The notes: a model not told the origin generated them from the letters alone. Counted from the first letter of the stretch, positions 27,008 to 34,899 are shown. The stretch is 50,136 bases of DNA from Streptomyces sp. ADI95-17 (GCF_003846175.1 NZ_ML123048.1:85618-135753), one strand, 5' to 3'. Numbers and translations are program-made.

Positions 27008-27025
27008 TGCACAAGCAGTTGTGCA
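27008..27025. promoter_or_regulatory. Third palindrome, immediately before the LacI gene
   Basis: Perfect inverted repeat TGCACAA-GCAG-TTGTGCA with 7-base arms, ending 20 bases before the regulator start, where bound protein would block its transcription. It keeps the CAA/TTG arm steps of the LacI-type operator at 26925-26944. Confidence 0.55.
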
Positions 27026-27044
27026 TCATGGCTAGGCTGAGGCC

Positions 27045-28061
27045 ATGACGGAACGGGGCAGGGTCACACTGAGCGATGTCGCGGCGGTCGCCGGGGTTTC
27101 GCTCTCCACGGCATCAAGGGCGTTGAACGGCGGCGGCCGAGTCTCGACGGCGACCAGATCGCGCATCGCGGAGGCCGCGCGCAGACTCGACTTCCGGCCC
27201 AACGCCCTGGCCCAGTCCTTCGCGCTGGGGCGGAGCCGGACGATCGGCATTCTCGCCCAGAACGCCCGGGGAGCGTTCACCGAGCCGGTGCTGGTCGGGG
27301 CGGTCGCCCACCTGGGCAGCCGGGAGCAGGCGTGTCTGCTCTACGACACCGGTTTCGACCCGGACACGATGGCCGAGAGCGTACGCAGGCTGCTGGCCCG
27401 GCGCGTGGACGGACTGCTGGTGCTCGGTGACGGCCTCCGGGCCGGAATGCGCTCCGTCACGGCCGAGTTCTCCGTCCCGGTCGCCTATGCCTTCGGGCTC
27501 ACCGACCGGGAGGGCGACTCCTGTTACGTCCCCGACAGCCGGATGGCCGGGCGGCTGGCGGGCGAGCATCTGCTGTCGCTGGGCAGGCGGCGCATCGCGC
27601 ACATCACCGGCGATGCGGCAGACACCGCCGCGACGGGACGTGAGCAGGGGCTGCTGGCCGCGCTCGCCGATGCCGGGCTGCCGCCCGCGGCCGACACGCT
27701 CCGGGGTGACTGGAGCCGGGCCTGGGGGGCCACCGCCTGCCGTCGGCTGATCGGGTCCGGCGCCCGGTTCGACGCCGTGTTCTGCGGCAACGACCAGATA
27801 GCGCTGGGCGTGGAGTCCGTCCTGCGGCAGTCGGGCAGGCACGTGCCGGACGATGTCGCACTGGTCGGTGTGGACAACTGGGAGTACGTGATCAGCGGCC
27901 GGAGCACTCGCCATCTGACCACTGTGGACACCGGGTTGGCCGCGCTGGGTGCCGCCGCCGCCGCTCAGGTGGCCGACGGGCGCGAGGCCCCCGGGACGCA
28001 CGCCCACCCGTGCACACTGGTGATCGGTGCGACGACGGCCGGACCACAGCCGGAGGGCTGA
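27045..28061 (+). CDS. LacI/GalR-family transcriptional regulator
   Basis: 338 residues. The N-terminal helix-turn-helix and hinge are typical: VTLSDVAAVAGVSLSTASRA, then RIAEAARRLDFRPNALAQS. The rest is a periplasmic-binding-protein-like ligand domain with RTIGILAQN, DGLLVLGDG, HITGD and FDAVFCGNDQIALGV. It should dimerise, bind the palindromes in the upstream 225-base region and release DNA on binding a sugar derived from the glycosidase substrate. The ATG at 27045 is followed directly by the DNA-binding helix; no strong ribosome binding site is seen (GGCTGAGGCC). It is divergent from the two tandem glycosidases, which are its most likely targets. Confidence 0.93.
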   Translation: MTERGRVTLSDVAAVAGVSLSTASRALNGGGRVSTATRSRIAEAARRLDFRPNALAQSFALGRSRTIGILAQNARGAFTEPVLVGAVAHLGSREQACLLYDTGFDPDTMAESVRRLLARRVDGLLVLGDGLRAGMRSVTAEFSVPVAYAFGLTDREGDSCYVPDSRMAGRLAGEHLLSLGRRRIAHITGDAADTAATGREQGLLAALADAGLPPAADTLRGDWSRAWGATACRRLIGSGARFDAVFCGNDQIALGVESVLRQSGRHVPDDVALVGVDNWEYVISGRSTRHLTTVDTGLAALGAAAAAQVADGREAPGTHAHPCTLVIGATTAGPQPEG

Positions 28062-28089
28062 GCCGGTCCGCCCGGCGGCGCTCCCGTGA

Positions 28090-28962
28090 TCACTCGGCGG
28101 CGGCGAGCCGGGCGGCCGGCTGGACGGTGACGAGGGCGATGCCCCCGCAGCACACGGCGAGAAGCAGCAGTTCCGCCATGGAGGGGGCGGGTGCGGTGCC
28201 GAGCACCCAGTCGCCCAGTCGCACGGTGAAGGGAACGGCCAGCTGCACGGCGGCCGTGAAGACCGGTCCGCGCAGCAGGATGAGCCGGTGCTGTACGAGG
28301 TAGGCGGGTGCGTACACGGCGGCGCCGAGCACGACCGTTCCGCCGATCGCGGCGGGGGTCGGGGGATGGGAGATCAGCGCGGGCAGCGCCATCGGGAGCA
28401 GCAGACAGGTGGCGGCGGCGAGCAGTACGGGCAGCACGGCGAGGGGCGGCAGCCCCGACAGCCGTTGCCGGTAGAGGAATCCGTATCCGGCGAAGGCCAC
28501 GGTCGCCGCCGCCACGAGCAGCAGCCCCACCCCGTCGGCGTCGCCCGCGTCCGCGCCGAGTGCCGCGTATCCGACGGCCGCGGCGCAGGCGAGCACCGCC
28601 CCGGCTGCCTTTCGCGTGCCGGACCGTTCGCCGAAGAACAAGGCACCCACGGCCACCGAGGCGCAGGGCATCAGCGCGACGACGAGATTGGTGAGCGAGG
28701 TCCCGATGCGCGGGATGGCGAGGAGAGTTCCCGCCGCGTACCCGGCGAAGCCGAGCAGGCCCAGCAGCCATACGGTGCCCCGCCTGGCGGCGGCCCGGCG
28801 CAGGTCGGCACGGCCTTCCGCGGTGGCGCCGGCGACGGCGGTGAGGACCAGGCAGCACACCGCGGTGCGGCCCACTGCGACGATCAGCGGATCGGTCCCG
28901 GTGACCAGGGCGCCGGAGAGCAGCCAGGTTCCGGCGAGCAGCAGTACGAGGACGGCCGGCAT
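28090..28962 (-). CDS. EamA/DMT-superfamily membrane transporter
   Basis: 290 residues with about ten hydrophobic segments and two EamA-type repeats, the plan of drug/metabolite exporters such as RhtA or YdcZ relatives. Typical pieces are AGTWLLSGALV at the N-terminus, RIGTSLTNLVVALMPCASVA near residue 90 and APAYLVQHRLILLRGPVF near 210. The ATG at 28962 is preceded by AAAGGG at 6 bases; the longer frame to 29142 is arginine-rich and unlikely. A TATAGT (minus strand, 29117-29122) 155 bases upstream may be a -10 element. It is convergent with the LacI gene. Substrate (amino acid, metabolite or drug) unknown. Confidence 0.9.
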   Translation of the reverse strand: MPAVLVLLLAGTWLLSGALVTGTDPLIVAVGRTAVCCLVLTAVAGATAEGRADLRRAAARRGTVWLLGLLGFAGYAAGTLLAIPRIGTSLTNLVVALMPCASVAVGALFFGERSGTRKAAGAVLACAAAVGYAALGADAGDADGVGLLLVAAATVAFAGYGFLYRQRLSGLPPLAVLPVLLAAATCLLLPMALPALISHPPTPAAIGGTVVLGAAVYAPAYLVQHRLILLRGPVFTAAVQLAVPFTVRLGDWVLGTAPAPSMAELLLLAVCCGGIALVTVQPAARLAAAE

Positions 28963-29212
28963 CGCACGCCCTTTCCGTGGACGGTGGAGGAACGGGCAGC
29001 GGGCGCGGAGCCGTTCGGCCGCCGGGCCGTCCGCGTGACCGAGATGTCTCCGGGGCCGCGGGACCGGCCCGTGGCGTACCGGGCACCTCTGCGCAGTCAC
29101 TTTCCTGTAGGTGCCAACTATAACGACGGAGGCCTGCTCCACCAGGGCTCCCGCCGGGGCACCGCGAGGGCGGGCCGGCTCCTCCTCGGCGCTGCGGGCG
29201 GGCTCCGGAATC

Positions 29213-29866
29213 TCACTCCGGCCAGGCGGAGTCCAGGATGGTGTCCACGAAGTTGCCCCGCTCGAACCCGGGCACGTAACGCTCCAGGACGTCGGCCTTC
29301 ACATTGCCGAAAGTGGTGGCCGGCTTGGGTTCGATGCCTTCGGTGAAGGCTCTGAGGATGCGGCGCTTGAAGTCGGGGCGGGGGTGGAGGGCGACGATCG
29401 CCGCCCGGTCCGCGTCGCTGATGTCGTCGTACCCGATGCCCAGTACGTCGTACTCCACGCCTGCCGTCACGAGTGCGACCTCGGACTCCATGAACGACGG
29501 GATGCCCGGCGTCGTGTGGAGCGCGATCGCCGTCCAGACCCGGCGGATGCTGTCCTCGGGCACCCCGTGGCTCTGCAGGAACCGCCGTGCCTCGTCGGCG
29601 CTGTCCACCTCGAACCGGCGGCCGCTGGCCCGGTACTCCTCGTTGAGGCCGAGATCGTGGAACATGGCCGCGACGTAGAGCAGTTCCGGGTCGAAGCTCA
29701 GTCCGCCGTTGCGTCCCTGGAGGCCGCCGAAGAAGTAGACGCGGCGGGAGTGGTGGTAGATCAGGTCGTCGGTGGTGTCCCGCACCAACTGGGTCGCCGC
29801 CGAAGCCAGTTCGGTGTCGGGGACCGTCACCGTGGTGAGCGCGGGATGATCGGGGCTGCCGGGCAT
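29213..29866 (-). CDS. HD-domain protein (predicted metal-dependent phosphohydrolase)
   Basis: 217 residues. The HD signature is visible: a His in YHHSRRVYFFGG (helix 1), then AAMFHDLGLNEEY with the paired His-Asp, and a later Asp further on, giving the H...HD...D metal site. The sequence GIPSFMESEVALVTAGVEYDV and a C-terminal GNFVDTI resemble cyanamide hydratase-like or YfbR-type small HD proteins often found in Streptomyces. The ATG at 29866 has GAAGGA upstream. It follows the NAD kinase gene by 56 bases in the same direction, but a strong hairpin sits at the end of that gene. Substrate unknown. Confidence 0.88.
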   Translation of the reverse strand: MPGSPDHPALTTVTVPDTELASAATQLVRDTTDDLIYHHSRRVYFFGGLQGRNGGLSFDPELLYVAAMFHDLGLNEEYRASGRRFEVDSADEARRFLQSHGVPEDSIRRVWTAIALHTTPGIPSFMESEVALVTAGVEYDVLGIGYDDISDADRAAIVALHPRPDFKRRILRAFTEGIEPKPATTFGNVKADVLERYVPGFERGNFVDTILDSAWPE

Positions 29867-29922
29867 GGAGTTCCTTCGTCGTGGGGGCTTCGGCGTGGGG
29901 ACTTCGGTCCTGCGGTCCGGGT

Positions 29923-31041
29923 TCACGGGCGGGATCCGGGTGGCACCCGGATCCCGCCCGGTGGGGCGCCGTCGGCCTCGTCCCGGTCCGCCGGGGTGAG
30001 GTGGAGGTGGGCCAGGTCGTGCGGGACCGGTCCGTCGGGGCGGAAGAGGGGCGCGCTCGCCCCGTCGGCCGCCGTGGCGGGGGCGTCGGTGAGGCGGAGG
30101 CGGGTGCGCAGCCGTCCGTAGAAGTCGTGCGGGCCGAGCCTGATGACCCGGAGGCGGTGCGGTGCCGCGTACACCCCGACCCAGTCCCCGGCGTCGAGCA
30201 CGCCGCGCAGCTGGCCGTCGATGGTCACCGCGCCCTGCCCCGAGTGCGGCAGGACCCGTACGGCGATCGGTTCGTCGGCCGCGGCGATCACGGTGCGGTC
30301 GAAGGTCATGTGTGCCGCCACGGGTGTGAACAGGACGGCGTCCATGCGTGGCGAGACCACCGGCCCGCCCGCGGCGAAGCTGTAGGCGGTCGAGCCCGTG
30401 GGGGTGGCCATGATGACCGCGTCGGCCGAGTACGAGGCGAGGAGCCGGCCGCCGATGTACACGCCGAGGCTCACCTGCCGGTCGCGGGCGAGCTTCTCCA
30501 CGACGACGTCGTTGAGCGCGGTGACGTCCAGTGCCACGCCCCAGTCCTCCGCCGCGGCCTCCGCGTCGGGGTCGACGTGCGGGGGCGGCAGCATCGGGCG
30601 TCGTCCGTAGCCCATCAGGGCACCGATGTCCTTGGGCACTTCGAGTACGCGGGAGGCGCGCATGGTCAGGGTCATGCGTTCCTCGACCGCCGCACGGCCC
30701 CGGTGGACGGCGTCGAGCGCCCGGACCACGTCCTTCGCCGGGACCTCGGTGAGGAAGCCGACGCGGCCCAGGTCGATCCCGAGGACGGCGCCGTCGTTCT
30801 TGGCGGCGATCCGGGCGCCGCGCAGGAACGTCCCGTCGCCGCCGAGCGTCACGATGAGATCGGGGTTGCCCGCGACATCGGCCTCCTCGCGCCCGCCGCG
30901 CCTGCGTTCGTCGTCGCGCCACACGTCGATGTCGGTGCACGGGATGCCTTCGCGGGCACACCAGTCGCGTACGACGCCCGCCGCGACGACGGCCTCTGGG
31001 CGGCCCTGGTGCACGACGACTCCGACCCGTTCCACACTCAT
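29923..31041 (-). CDS. NAD kinase
   Basis: 372 residues from the ATG at 31041 (MSVERVGVVVHQGRPEA); an upstream in-frame start at 31083 lacks a ribosome binding site. The family motifs are clear: GGDGTFLRGAR near residue 70 (ATP-phosphate loop with catalytic Asp), DLGRVGFLTE, LNDVVVEK, and TPTGSTAYSFAAGGPVVSP near 220. It phosphorylates NAD to NADP in the cytosol. It is longer than the usual ~300 residues because of insertions near 140-170 and a Pro/Asp-rich tail of ~45 residues. Streptomyces genomes usually carry more than one NAD kinase; this looks like an accessory copy. The last codons are part of a strong hairpin. Confidence 0.92.
   Translation of the reverse strand: MSVERVGVVVHQGRPEAVVAAGVVRDWCAREGIPCTDIDVWRDDERRRGGREEADVAGNPDLIVTLGGDGTFLRGARIAAKNDGAVLGIDLGRVGFLTEVPAKDVVRALDAVHRGRAAVEERMTLTMRASRVLEVPKDIGALMGYGRRPMLPPPHVDPDAEAAAEDWGVALDVTALNDVVVEKLARDRQVSLGVYIGGRLLASYSADAVIMATPTGSTAYSFAAGGPVVSPRMDAVLFTPVAAHMTFDRTVIAAADEPIAVRVLPHSGQGAVTIDGQLRGVLDAGDWVGVYAAPHRLRVIRLGPHDFYGRLRTRLRLTDAPATAADGASAPLFRPDGPVPHDLAHLHLTPADRDEADGAPPGGIRVPPGSRP
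29926..29960 (-). terminator. Hairpin formed by the last codons of the NAD kinase gene
   Basis: Perfect 16-base inverted repeat (CGGGCGGGATCCGGGT and its complement) with a 3-base loop, ending directly at the NAD kinase stop codon, so it is coding and structural at once. It should reduce read-through into the HD-domain gene. Confidence 0.75.
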
Positions 31042-31168
31042 CCCGTTCCGACTCCCCGTGTTCCGACGACGGACTGTCCTCACTCCACTGTGCGGGAGCC
31101 GGGGGCGGGTCCGCCCGTCGTCGGGCCGGTACGGCGGCCGGTCGGGCGACCGGGCGCGGAACTACATG

Positions 31169-31211
31169 TGCCCGGCCCGCCTGCGGATGGTCACCGCCGG
31201 CGGGCCGGGCA
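31169..31211 (-). terminator. Hairpin terminator after the APC permease gene
   Basis: 13-base perfect arms (TGCCCGGCCCGCC and complement) with a 17-base loop, 20 bases past the permease stop and before the NAD kinase start. Confidence 0.75.
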
Positions 31212-31230
31212 CGCACGGAACACGTCCGAG

Positions 31231-32628
31231 TCAGGACTGCGCGTCCTCCGGGATACTGACCAGCCAGCGGGTCTCCTTGCGGGGCCGCAGGTAGAACGCC
31301 CAGTAGAGCGTGGCGACCGCGGTGATCCCGCCGGTCCACAGCAGGTACTCGGTCTCCTGCTGGGTGAGGATGTACGCCAGCACGGCGATCAGCAGCACCG
31401 GGATCGCGGGCCACAGCGGCATGCGCCAGGCCGGCGCCTCGCGGTGGGCGCCGCGGCGGCAGAGCAGCGCGGCGACGGCGACCAGCAGGTACATCGCGGT
31501 GACGGAGACACCGGTGACGCCGTACAGGGTGTCGAGGTTGACGAAGCAGAGCGCCGCGCCGGGGACGCCGACGACCAGGGTCGCGACCCACGGGGAGCCG
31601 AACCGGCCGAGTCGGGACAGGGCGTTGTTGACCGGTCCGGGCCATGCCTTGTCACGGGCGGAGGCGAACAGCACCCGCGAGTTCTGGATGACCATCACGA
31701 TGCCGGCGTTGATGATCGCGAGGGCGACGCAGAGGCTGACGAAGGTGCCGACCGCCGAGTTGGACCAGGCGGCGACCATGGTGTTGAGGTCGCCCGAGGT
31801 CAGGGCGGCCAGGTCGGGGGCGCCGAGTGTGATGGCGATGACCGGGACGAGGATGACCGCGGTGGAGATGGCGAGGGTGGCGAGCACGGTGCGGGCCACG
31901 TTGCGCCGCGGGTTCTCCAGCTCCTCCGAGAGGTAGACGGCGGTGGAGAAGCCCTGGGTGATGAAGAGCGCGATGGCGAGCCCGGAGACCACCATCATCG
32001 CGGTGACGGTCGAGCTCCCGCCGCCCGACGAGGCGACCGTGCCGTGCACCAGTGCCGAGGGGCCGCGCTCGGAGTGGGCGAAGCCGAGAACGGCGACGAC
32101 GGCCGCCGCGATCACTTCGAGGACGAGGAAGATGCCGGTGATCCACGCGTTGGCGCGCAGGTCCAGCAGACCGGCAAGGGTGGCGAGCACCATCACGCCG
32201 GCGCCCGCGACGGAGGCCGGGATGTGCACGATGGGGGCGAGGTAGTCGGCCGTACCCATGGCGATGACCGGGGGCACGATCATCACGACCAGCAGCGAGA
32301 GCACGAAGACGAGCCACCCGGCGAGCCGCCCCGCCATCGTCGACACCATGGCGTACTCACCGCCGGCACTCGGAATGAGCGTGCCCAGTTCCGAGTAGCA
32401 GAAGGCGACCGCGATACACAGCAGCGAGCCGATGGCGATGGTGAGGGCGGTGTACGTGCCGAGGCTGGAGAACAGGTCCGGTACGACCACGAAGAGGGTC
32501 GAGGCGGGCGTCACGCAGGACAGCGTGAGCAGTGTTCCGCCCACGACGCCGATGGAACGCTTGAGCTTCTGTGGAGTGGGGCCGGTCGCTGGTGCGAGCG
32601 CCTGGGGAGCGCTGAGCGTTTCGGTCAT
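31231..32628 (-). CDS. APC-superfamily amino acid permease
   Basis: 465 residues with about 12 hydrophobic segments. The opening KRSIGVVGGTLLTLSCVTPAS and SAGGEYAMVS near residue 85 match the conserved helix 1 and helix 3 regions of APC amino acid transporters, and EELENPRRNVART near 245 matches the usual cytoplasmic loop. The C-terminus is short and cytoplasmic. It should import an amino acid or amine by cation symport or exchange; the substrate cannot be told. The ATG at 32628 is chosen because the longer frame upstream (to 32754) is basic and lacks a ribosome binding site; the site here is weak (CGGAAC). It is a single-gene unit with its own terminator. Confidence 0.9.
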   Translation of the reverse strand: MTETLSAPQALAPATGPTPQKLKRSIGVVGGTLLTLSCVTPASTLFVVVPDLFSSLGTYTALTIAIGSLLCIAVAFCYSELGTLIPSAGGEYAMVSTMAGRLAGWLVFVLSLLVVMIVPPVIAMGTADYLAPIVHIPASVAGAGVMVLATLAGLLDLRANAWITGIFLVLEVIAAAVVAVLGFAHSERGPSALVHGTVASSGGGSSTVTAMMVVSGLAIALFITQGFSTAVYLSEELENPRRNVARTVLATLAISTAVILVPVIAITLGAPDLAALTSGDLNTMVAAWSNSAVGTFVSLCVALAIINAGIVMVIQNSRVLFASARDKAWPGPVNNALSRLGRFGSPWVATLVVGVPGAALCFVNLDTLYGVTGVSVTAMYLLVAVAALLCRRGAHREAPAWRMPLWPAIPVLLIAVLAYILTQQETEYLLWTGGITAVATLYWAFYLRPRKETRWLVSIPEDAQS

Positions 32629-32997
32629 CGTGCGGTTCCGATCAACAGGTGCGGTGTCCGAGCACGGGAGCGGTATCGCCTCCAGACGAGGACGTGGTGA
32701 GTGGTTTCGTCGCTCCCAGCGCGACATGCAATCCTGACGTGTTCCGCAGGTCAAGAGGTGTTCACCTTCGGAATTCGTTGTCCCAAGGGGAAGATCCGAC
32801 GATTTGGCGCTAACAACGCGTCAATGTCCGGGGATCGGGGGGTGCGGGAACCGCAGCCCGGCCGGTGGGAAAGTTTCCCCCATTTCCAGCATCCGGAAGG
32901 GTGCGGCGCTGTCCTGGGCGGTCGGGGCGGCCGGGGTACGGGCCCGGCGCCGGGCCCGCGGGTCGCGGATCCGCGGTCTTGGTGCCAGCCTGGAGTC
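32629..32997. other. Gene-free stretch between the APC permease and a small hypothetical gene
   Basis: No coding pattern, RNA gene or convincing palindrome is seen in these 369 bases. The part near 32740-32830 is lower in GC and should contain the permease promoter (minus strand); 32900-32990 is very GC-rich. Confidence 0.5.
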
Positions 32998-33315
32998 ATG
33001 GCTTGGGCGTCATGGACGACTTGCGGTGTGTTCTCGGGGCGCGGTGGCGTGCTCACGGACGAGGTCGGTGTGCTGTCCGGGGACCTGACCGTTCACACGA
33101 CTTGGGCGGACGACACGGCCCAGGTCACTGTGCAGTACACCGGTGCGATCGACTGGTTCACCATGTCGGGCAGTCCGGTGCCGTGCTGTTCGGAGGAGGA
33201 CAGCCGCCGACTGCACGACGCGGTGGTGCAGTCGGTCCGGGACGGGGCGGCTGCGACCGTGCCCGTACTGCCCCGTTCCGAGCCGGAACAGGCGGCGGAA
33301 CCCGCCCCGGAGTGA
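32998..33315 (+). CDS. Small hypothetical protein
   Basis: 105 residues if started at the ATG at 32998; GTG codons at 33049 and 33070 are alternative starts and the high-GC3 pattern begins near there. The central part (TVHTTWADDTAQVTVQYTGA) looks like a short beta-strand domain, followed by a helix (RRLHDAVVQSVRDGAA) and a Pro/Glu-rich tail. Two adjacent cysteines (PCCSEED) are notable. I do not recognise the family. It ends 11 bases before the remnant of a convergent TetR gene. Confidence 0.5.
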   Translation: MAWASWTTCGVFSGRGGVLTDEVGVLSGDLTVHTTWADDTAQVTVQYTGAIDWFTMSGSPVPCCSEEDSRRLHDAVVQSVRDGAAATVPVLPRSEPEQAAEPAPE

Positions 33316-33326
33316 CACGGCGCGGG

Positions 33327-33668
33327 TCACCCGGCGGCGGTGGCACCGGCTTCCCCGCCGGAGTCGCGCAGGGCCGCGGCGACCAGCCCCGCGATCTCGT
33401 CCCTGGGCACTGCTCCCCCGCCGCCCACCAGCCGGTCGAAGACGAGTCCGTCCACGCAGGCCAGCAGTGTGAGCGTGCGGCCCTCGGCGTCGGCGACGCC
33501 CTGTGCGTGCAGAGGGCGTCGGCGACGCCCTGTGCGTGCAGAAACGCCCGCACCGCCTCACGGGCCGCGTTCTGCCTCGGTACGAGAATCTCGCGCAGCT
33601 CCGGGTGGCGCACGCTCTCGACCGCGCAGGCGTAGCGGGCGAGCGACCGCTGCCGCCCCTCGCCGGTC
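33327..33668 (-). pseudogene. C-terminal remnant of a TetR-family regulator, frameshifted by a tandem duplication
   Basis: Read on the minus strand, the conserved TetR ligand domain end is visible in two frames: RQRSLARYACAVESVRHPEL to HAQGVADA in one, then EGRTLTLLACVDGLVFDRLV to the stop at 33327 in another. Removing one copy of a 29-base tandem duplication (33486-33543) joins them in frame. The N-terminal DNA-binding half is absent; the sequence switches near 33668 to an unrelated gene on the other strand. The gene is therefore dead: deleted at the front and shifted in the middle. Confidence 0.8.
33486..33543. repeat. 29-base tandem duplication inside the TetR remnant
   Basis: Two head-to-tail units, 33486-33514 and 33515-33543, identical over the first 28 bases (starting GGCGTCGGCGACGCCC). 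The period of 29 is not a multiple of three and causes the reading-frame break. Confidence 0.95.
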
Positions 33669-33867
33669 AGCCGCCTACGACGCCGAGCGCCGGCCCCGCA
33701 GCCAGTCGGTCGCACGGGCCGCCCGGCAGGCCGGCCGGATGGGGCAGCAGCTGTCCCGTCCGGTGGCCGTCGCCCTGCGCAATACGGCGCTGCGGCTCGC
33801 GCCGTCCCGTGTCACCGTCCGCACGGTTCTGCGCCACGCCGACTGGACACCGCCGCGGCTGGGCTGA
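33669..33867 (+). pseudogene. C-terminal remnant of an FAD-dependent monooxygenase
   Basis: About 65 codons ending at the TGA at 33867 encode AAYDAERRPRSQSVARAARQ followed by a helix-rich tail ending LRHADWTPPRLG. AYDxERRPR...V is the typical end of the FAD domain in flavoprotein aromatic hydroxylase-like monooxygenases. No start, FAD motif or N-terminal part exists upstream; instead the sequence is the TetR remnant read in reverse. Such monooxygenase genes are often divergent from a TetR regulator, so a single deletion that removed both 5' halves and the shared promoter explains the arrangement. Confidence 0.75.
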
Positions 33868-33921
33868 CCTCGGGACGGACCCGGCCGGGCGGTGGTGCGC
33901 CCGCGTCAGCGGTTCGTCACC

Positions 33922-34419
33922 TCAGTAGGCCCCGAAGACGTTGTCGATGGAGCCGTACTTGGCGGCCGCGTAGTTGCACGCTGCCGTGATGTTGGCGACC
34001 GGGTCGTAGCTGTCCATCGCGGTCCCGGGCACGTGGTAGGCCCGGAACGTCGGCTCGATGACCTGGAGGAGGCCCTTGGACGGCGTCCCGGCGGCGGCGT
34101 TCGAGTCCCAGTTGTTGATCGCCCGGGGGTTGCCGGACGACTCGCGCATGACGTTGCGGTGGATGCCCTCGTAGCTGCCGGGGATGCCGTGCTCGGCCAT
34201 CACGGCAAGCGACTCCTTGATCCAGCCGTCCAGATCGTTCGTGTACGTCGCGGACGGCGCGGCGGGAGCGGCGACGGCGGCGGACTGCGCCGGAGCCGCC
34301 GAGGCGGTGTGGGCGCCGAGCAGGGGAAGCAGCAGAGCGGCCGCGCCGGTGCCCACGGCGATGAAACCGCGGGTCAGCGTGGTGGAACTGCGACGACGGT
34401 ACGTACCCGTTGCGGGCAT
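33922..34419 (-). CDS. Secreted SLT-domain lytic transglycosylase-like protein
   Basis: 165 residues. The signal peptide covers about 40 residues (RRRSS, then FIAVGTGAAALLLPLLGA, ending TASAAPA). After a short Ala/Pro linker the transglycosylase fold carries VMRESSGNPRAINNWDSN, in which the Glu of RESSGNP is the catalytic residue, then GTPSKGLLQVIEPTF, the second conserved block. It should cleave peptidoglycan in the cell wall, as do Rpf-like and SLT proteins acting in germination and growth. It is preceded by a c-di-AMP riboswitch and a good promoter, with GAGAGGA before the ATG. Confidence 0.93.
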   Translation of the reverse strand: MPATGTYRRRSSTTLTRGFIAVGTGAAALLLPLLGAHTASAAPAQSAAVAAPAAPSATYTNDLDGWIKESLAVMAEHGIPGSYEGIHRNVMRESSGNPRAINNWDSNAAAGTPSKGLLQVIEPTFRAYHVPGTAMDSYDPVANITAACNYAAAKYGSIDNVFGAY

Positions 34420-34431
34420 GGTGGATTCCTC

Positions 34432-34602
34432 TCCGTCGCCTGCGAGGTGAGCTGTCGGGTTCGGGCTGGAGATGCCTGGCCGCGCATGTGCGCGGCTTCA
34501 CCCCGAGCCGTTCCGGATTCCGGACCGGCGGCTTACCTGGGTTCCCCGCTCCTGCCGTACATGAGTGGGTCGGATTGCCGGACAGCGGCAGGATTCGGCG
34601 TT
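34432..34602 (-). ncRNA. Cyclic di-AMP (ydaO/yuaA) riboswitch controlling the lytic transglycosylase gene
   Basis: Read on the minus strand, the conserved ydaO blocks appear in order: GAATCCTGCCGCTG near the 5' end, GGCAGGAGCGGGGAACCCAG, then GGGGTGAAGCC, a variable hairpin (CCGCGCACATGCGCGG) and CCCGAACCCGACAGCTCACC with TCGCAGGCG near the 3' end, 13 bases before the start codon. These match the leaders known upstream of Streptomyces rpf and cell-wall hydrolase genes, where c-di-AMP binding lowers expression. The identification rests on motif order; covariance scoring was not possible. Confidence 0.9.
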
Positions 34603-34620
34603 CCGTCCGGATTGACGGTG

Positions 34621-34650
34621 ACCGTAGGCGAGAAGAGCCGAAAGGGACAA
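34621..34650 (-). promoter_or_regulatory. Probable promoter of the riboswitch-transglycosylase unit
   Basis: On the minus strand TTGTCC (34645-34650) and TACGGT (34621-34626) are separated by 18 bases and sit about 20 bases before the riboswitch, giving a start near 34612. Confidence 0.55.
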
Positions 34651-34863
34651 GACCCCAATTTCCGAATGCAATTCACTCACAAGATCGAGTAACGGGAATT
34701 TCGGTAATCCAGCTCACATCACACAACCCGGCCCCCTTGTGCGGAAAGGGAACCAAACCGCGGGAGACGACATCCGGCGGGCCGGACGTGACTCGCGCCA
34801 CGAATTCACAAATGCGGGCATATCGCCCACACCTTCCGGCGTCCGCATCGGGACCCGGTGACA

Positions 34864-34893
34864 TTGCCTTTCCTTCACCCCGTCGTTTATAGT
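34864..34893 (+). promoter_or_regulatory. Probable promoter of the ABC-F gene
   Basis: TTGCCT (34864-34869) and TATAGT (34888-34893) with an 18-base spacer form a good sigma-70/HrdB-type promoter. The predicted start near 34900 leaves a leader of about 250 bases before the coding region. Confidence 0.6.
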
Positions 34894-34899
34894 TTTCGA

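Noticed and set aside
29096..29150. HxlR- or GntR-like operator before the DMT transporter
   Set aside because: The sequence around TATAGT has partial dyads only and no adjacent regulator gene; too weak to list.
29881..32700. A 939-residue plus-strand frame opposite the NAD kinase and APC permease
   Set aside because: Antisense shadow in high-GC DNA; composition is Asp/Gly/His/Arg-rich without domains, while the minus-strand genes have clear family motifs.
33486..33543. Short direct repeat as a CRISPR or integron element
   Set aside because: Only two adjacent units without spacers and inside a TetR remnant; a simple duplication explains it.
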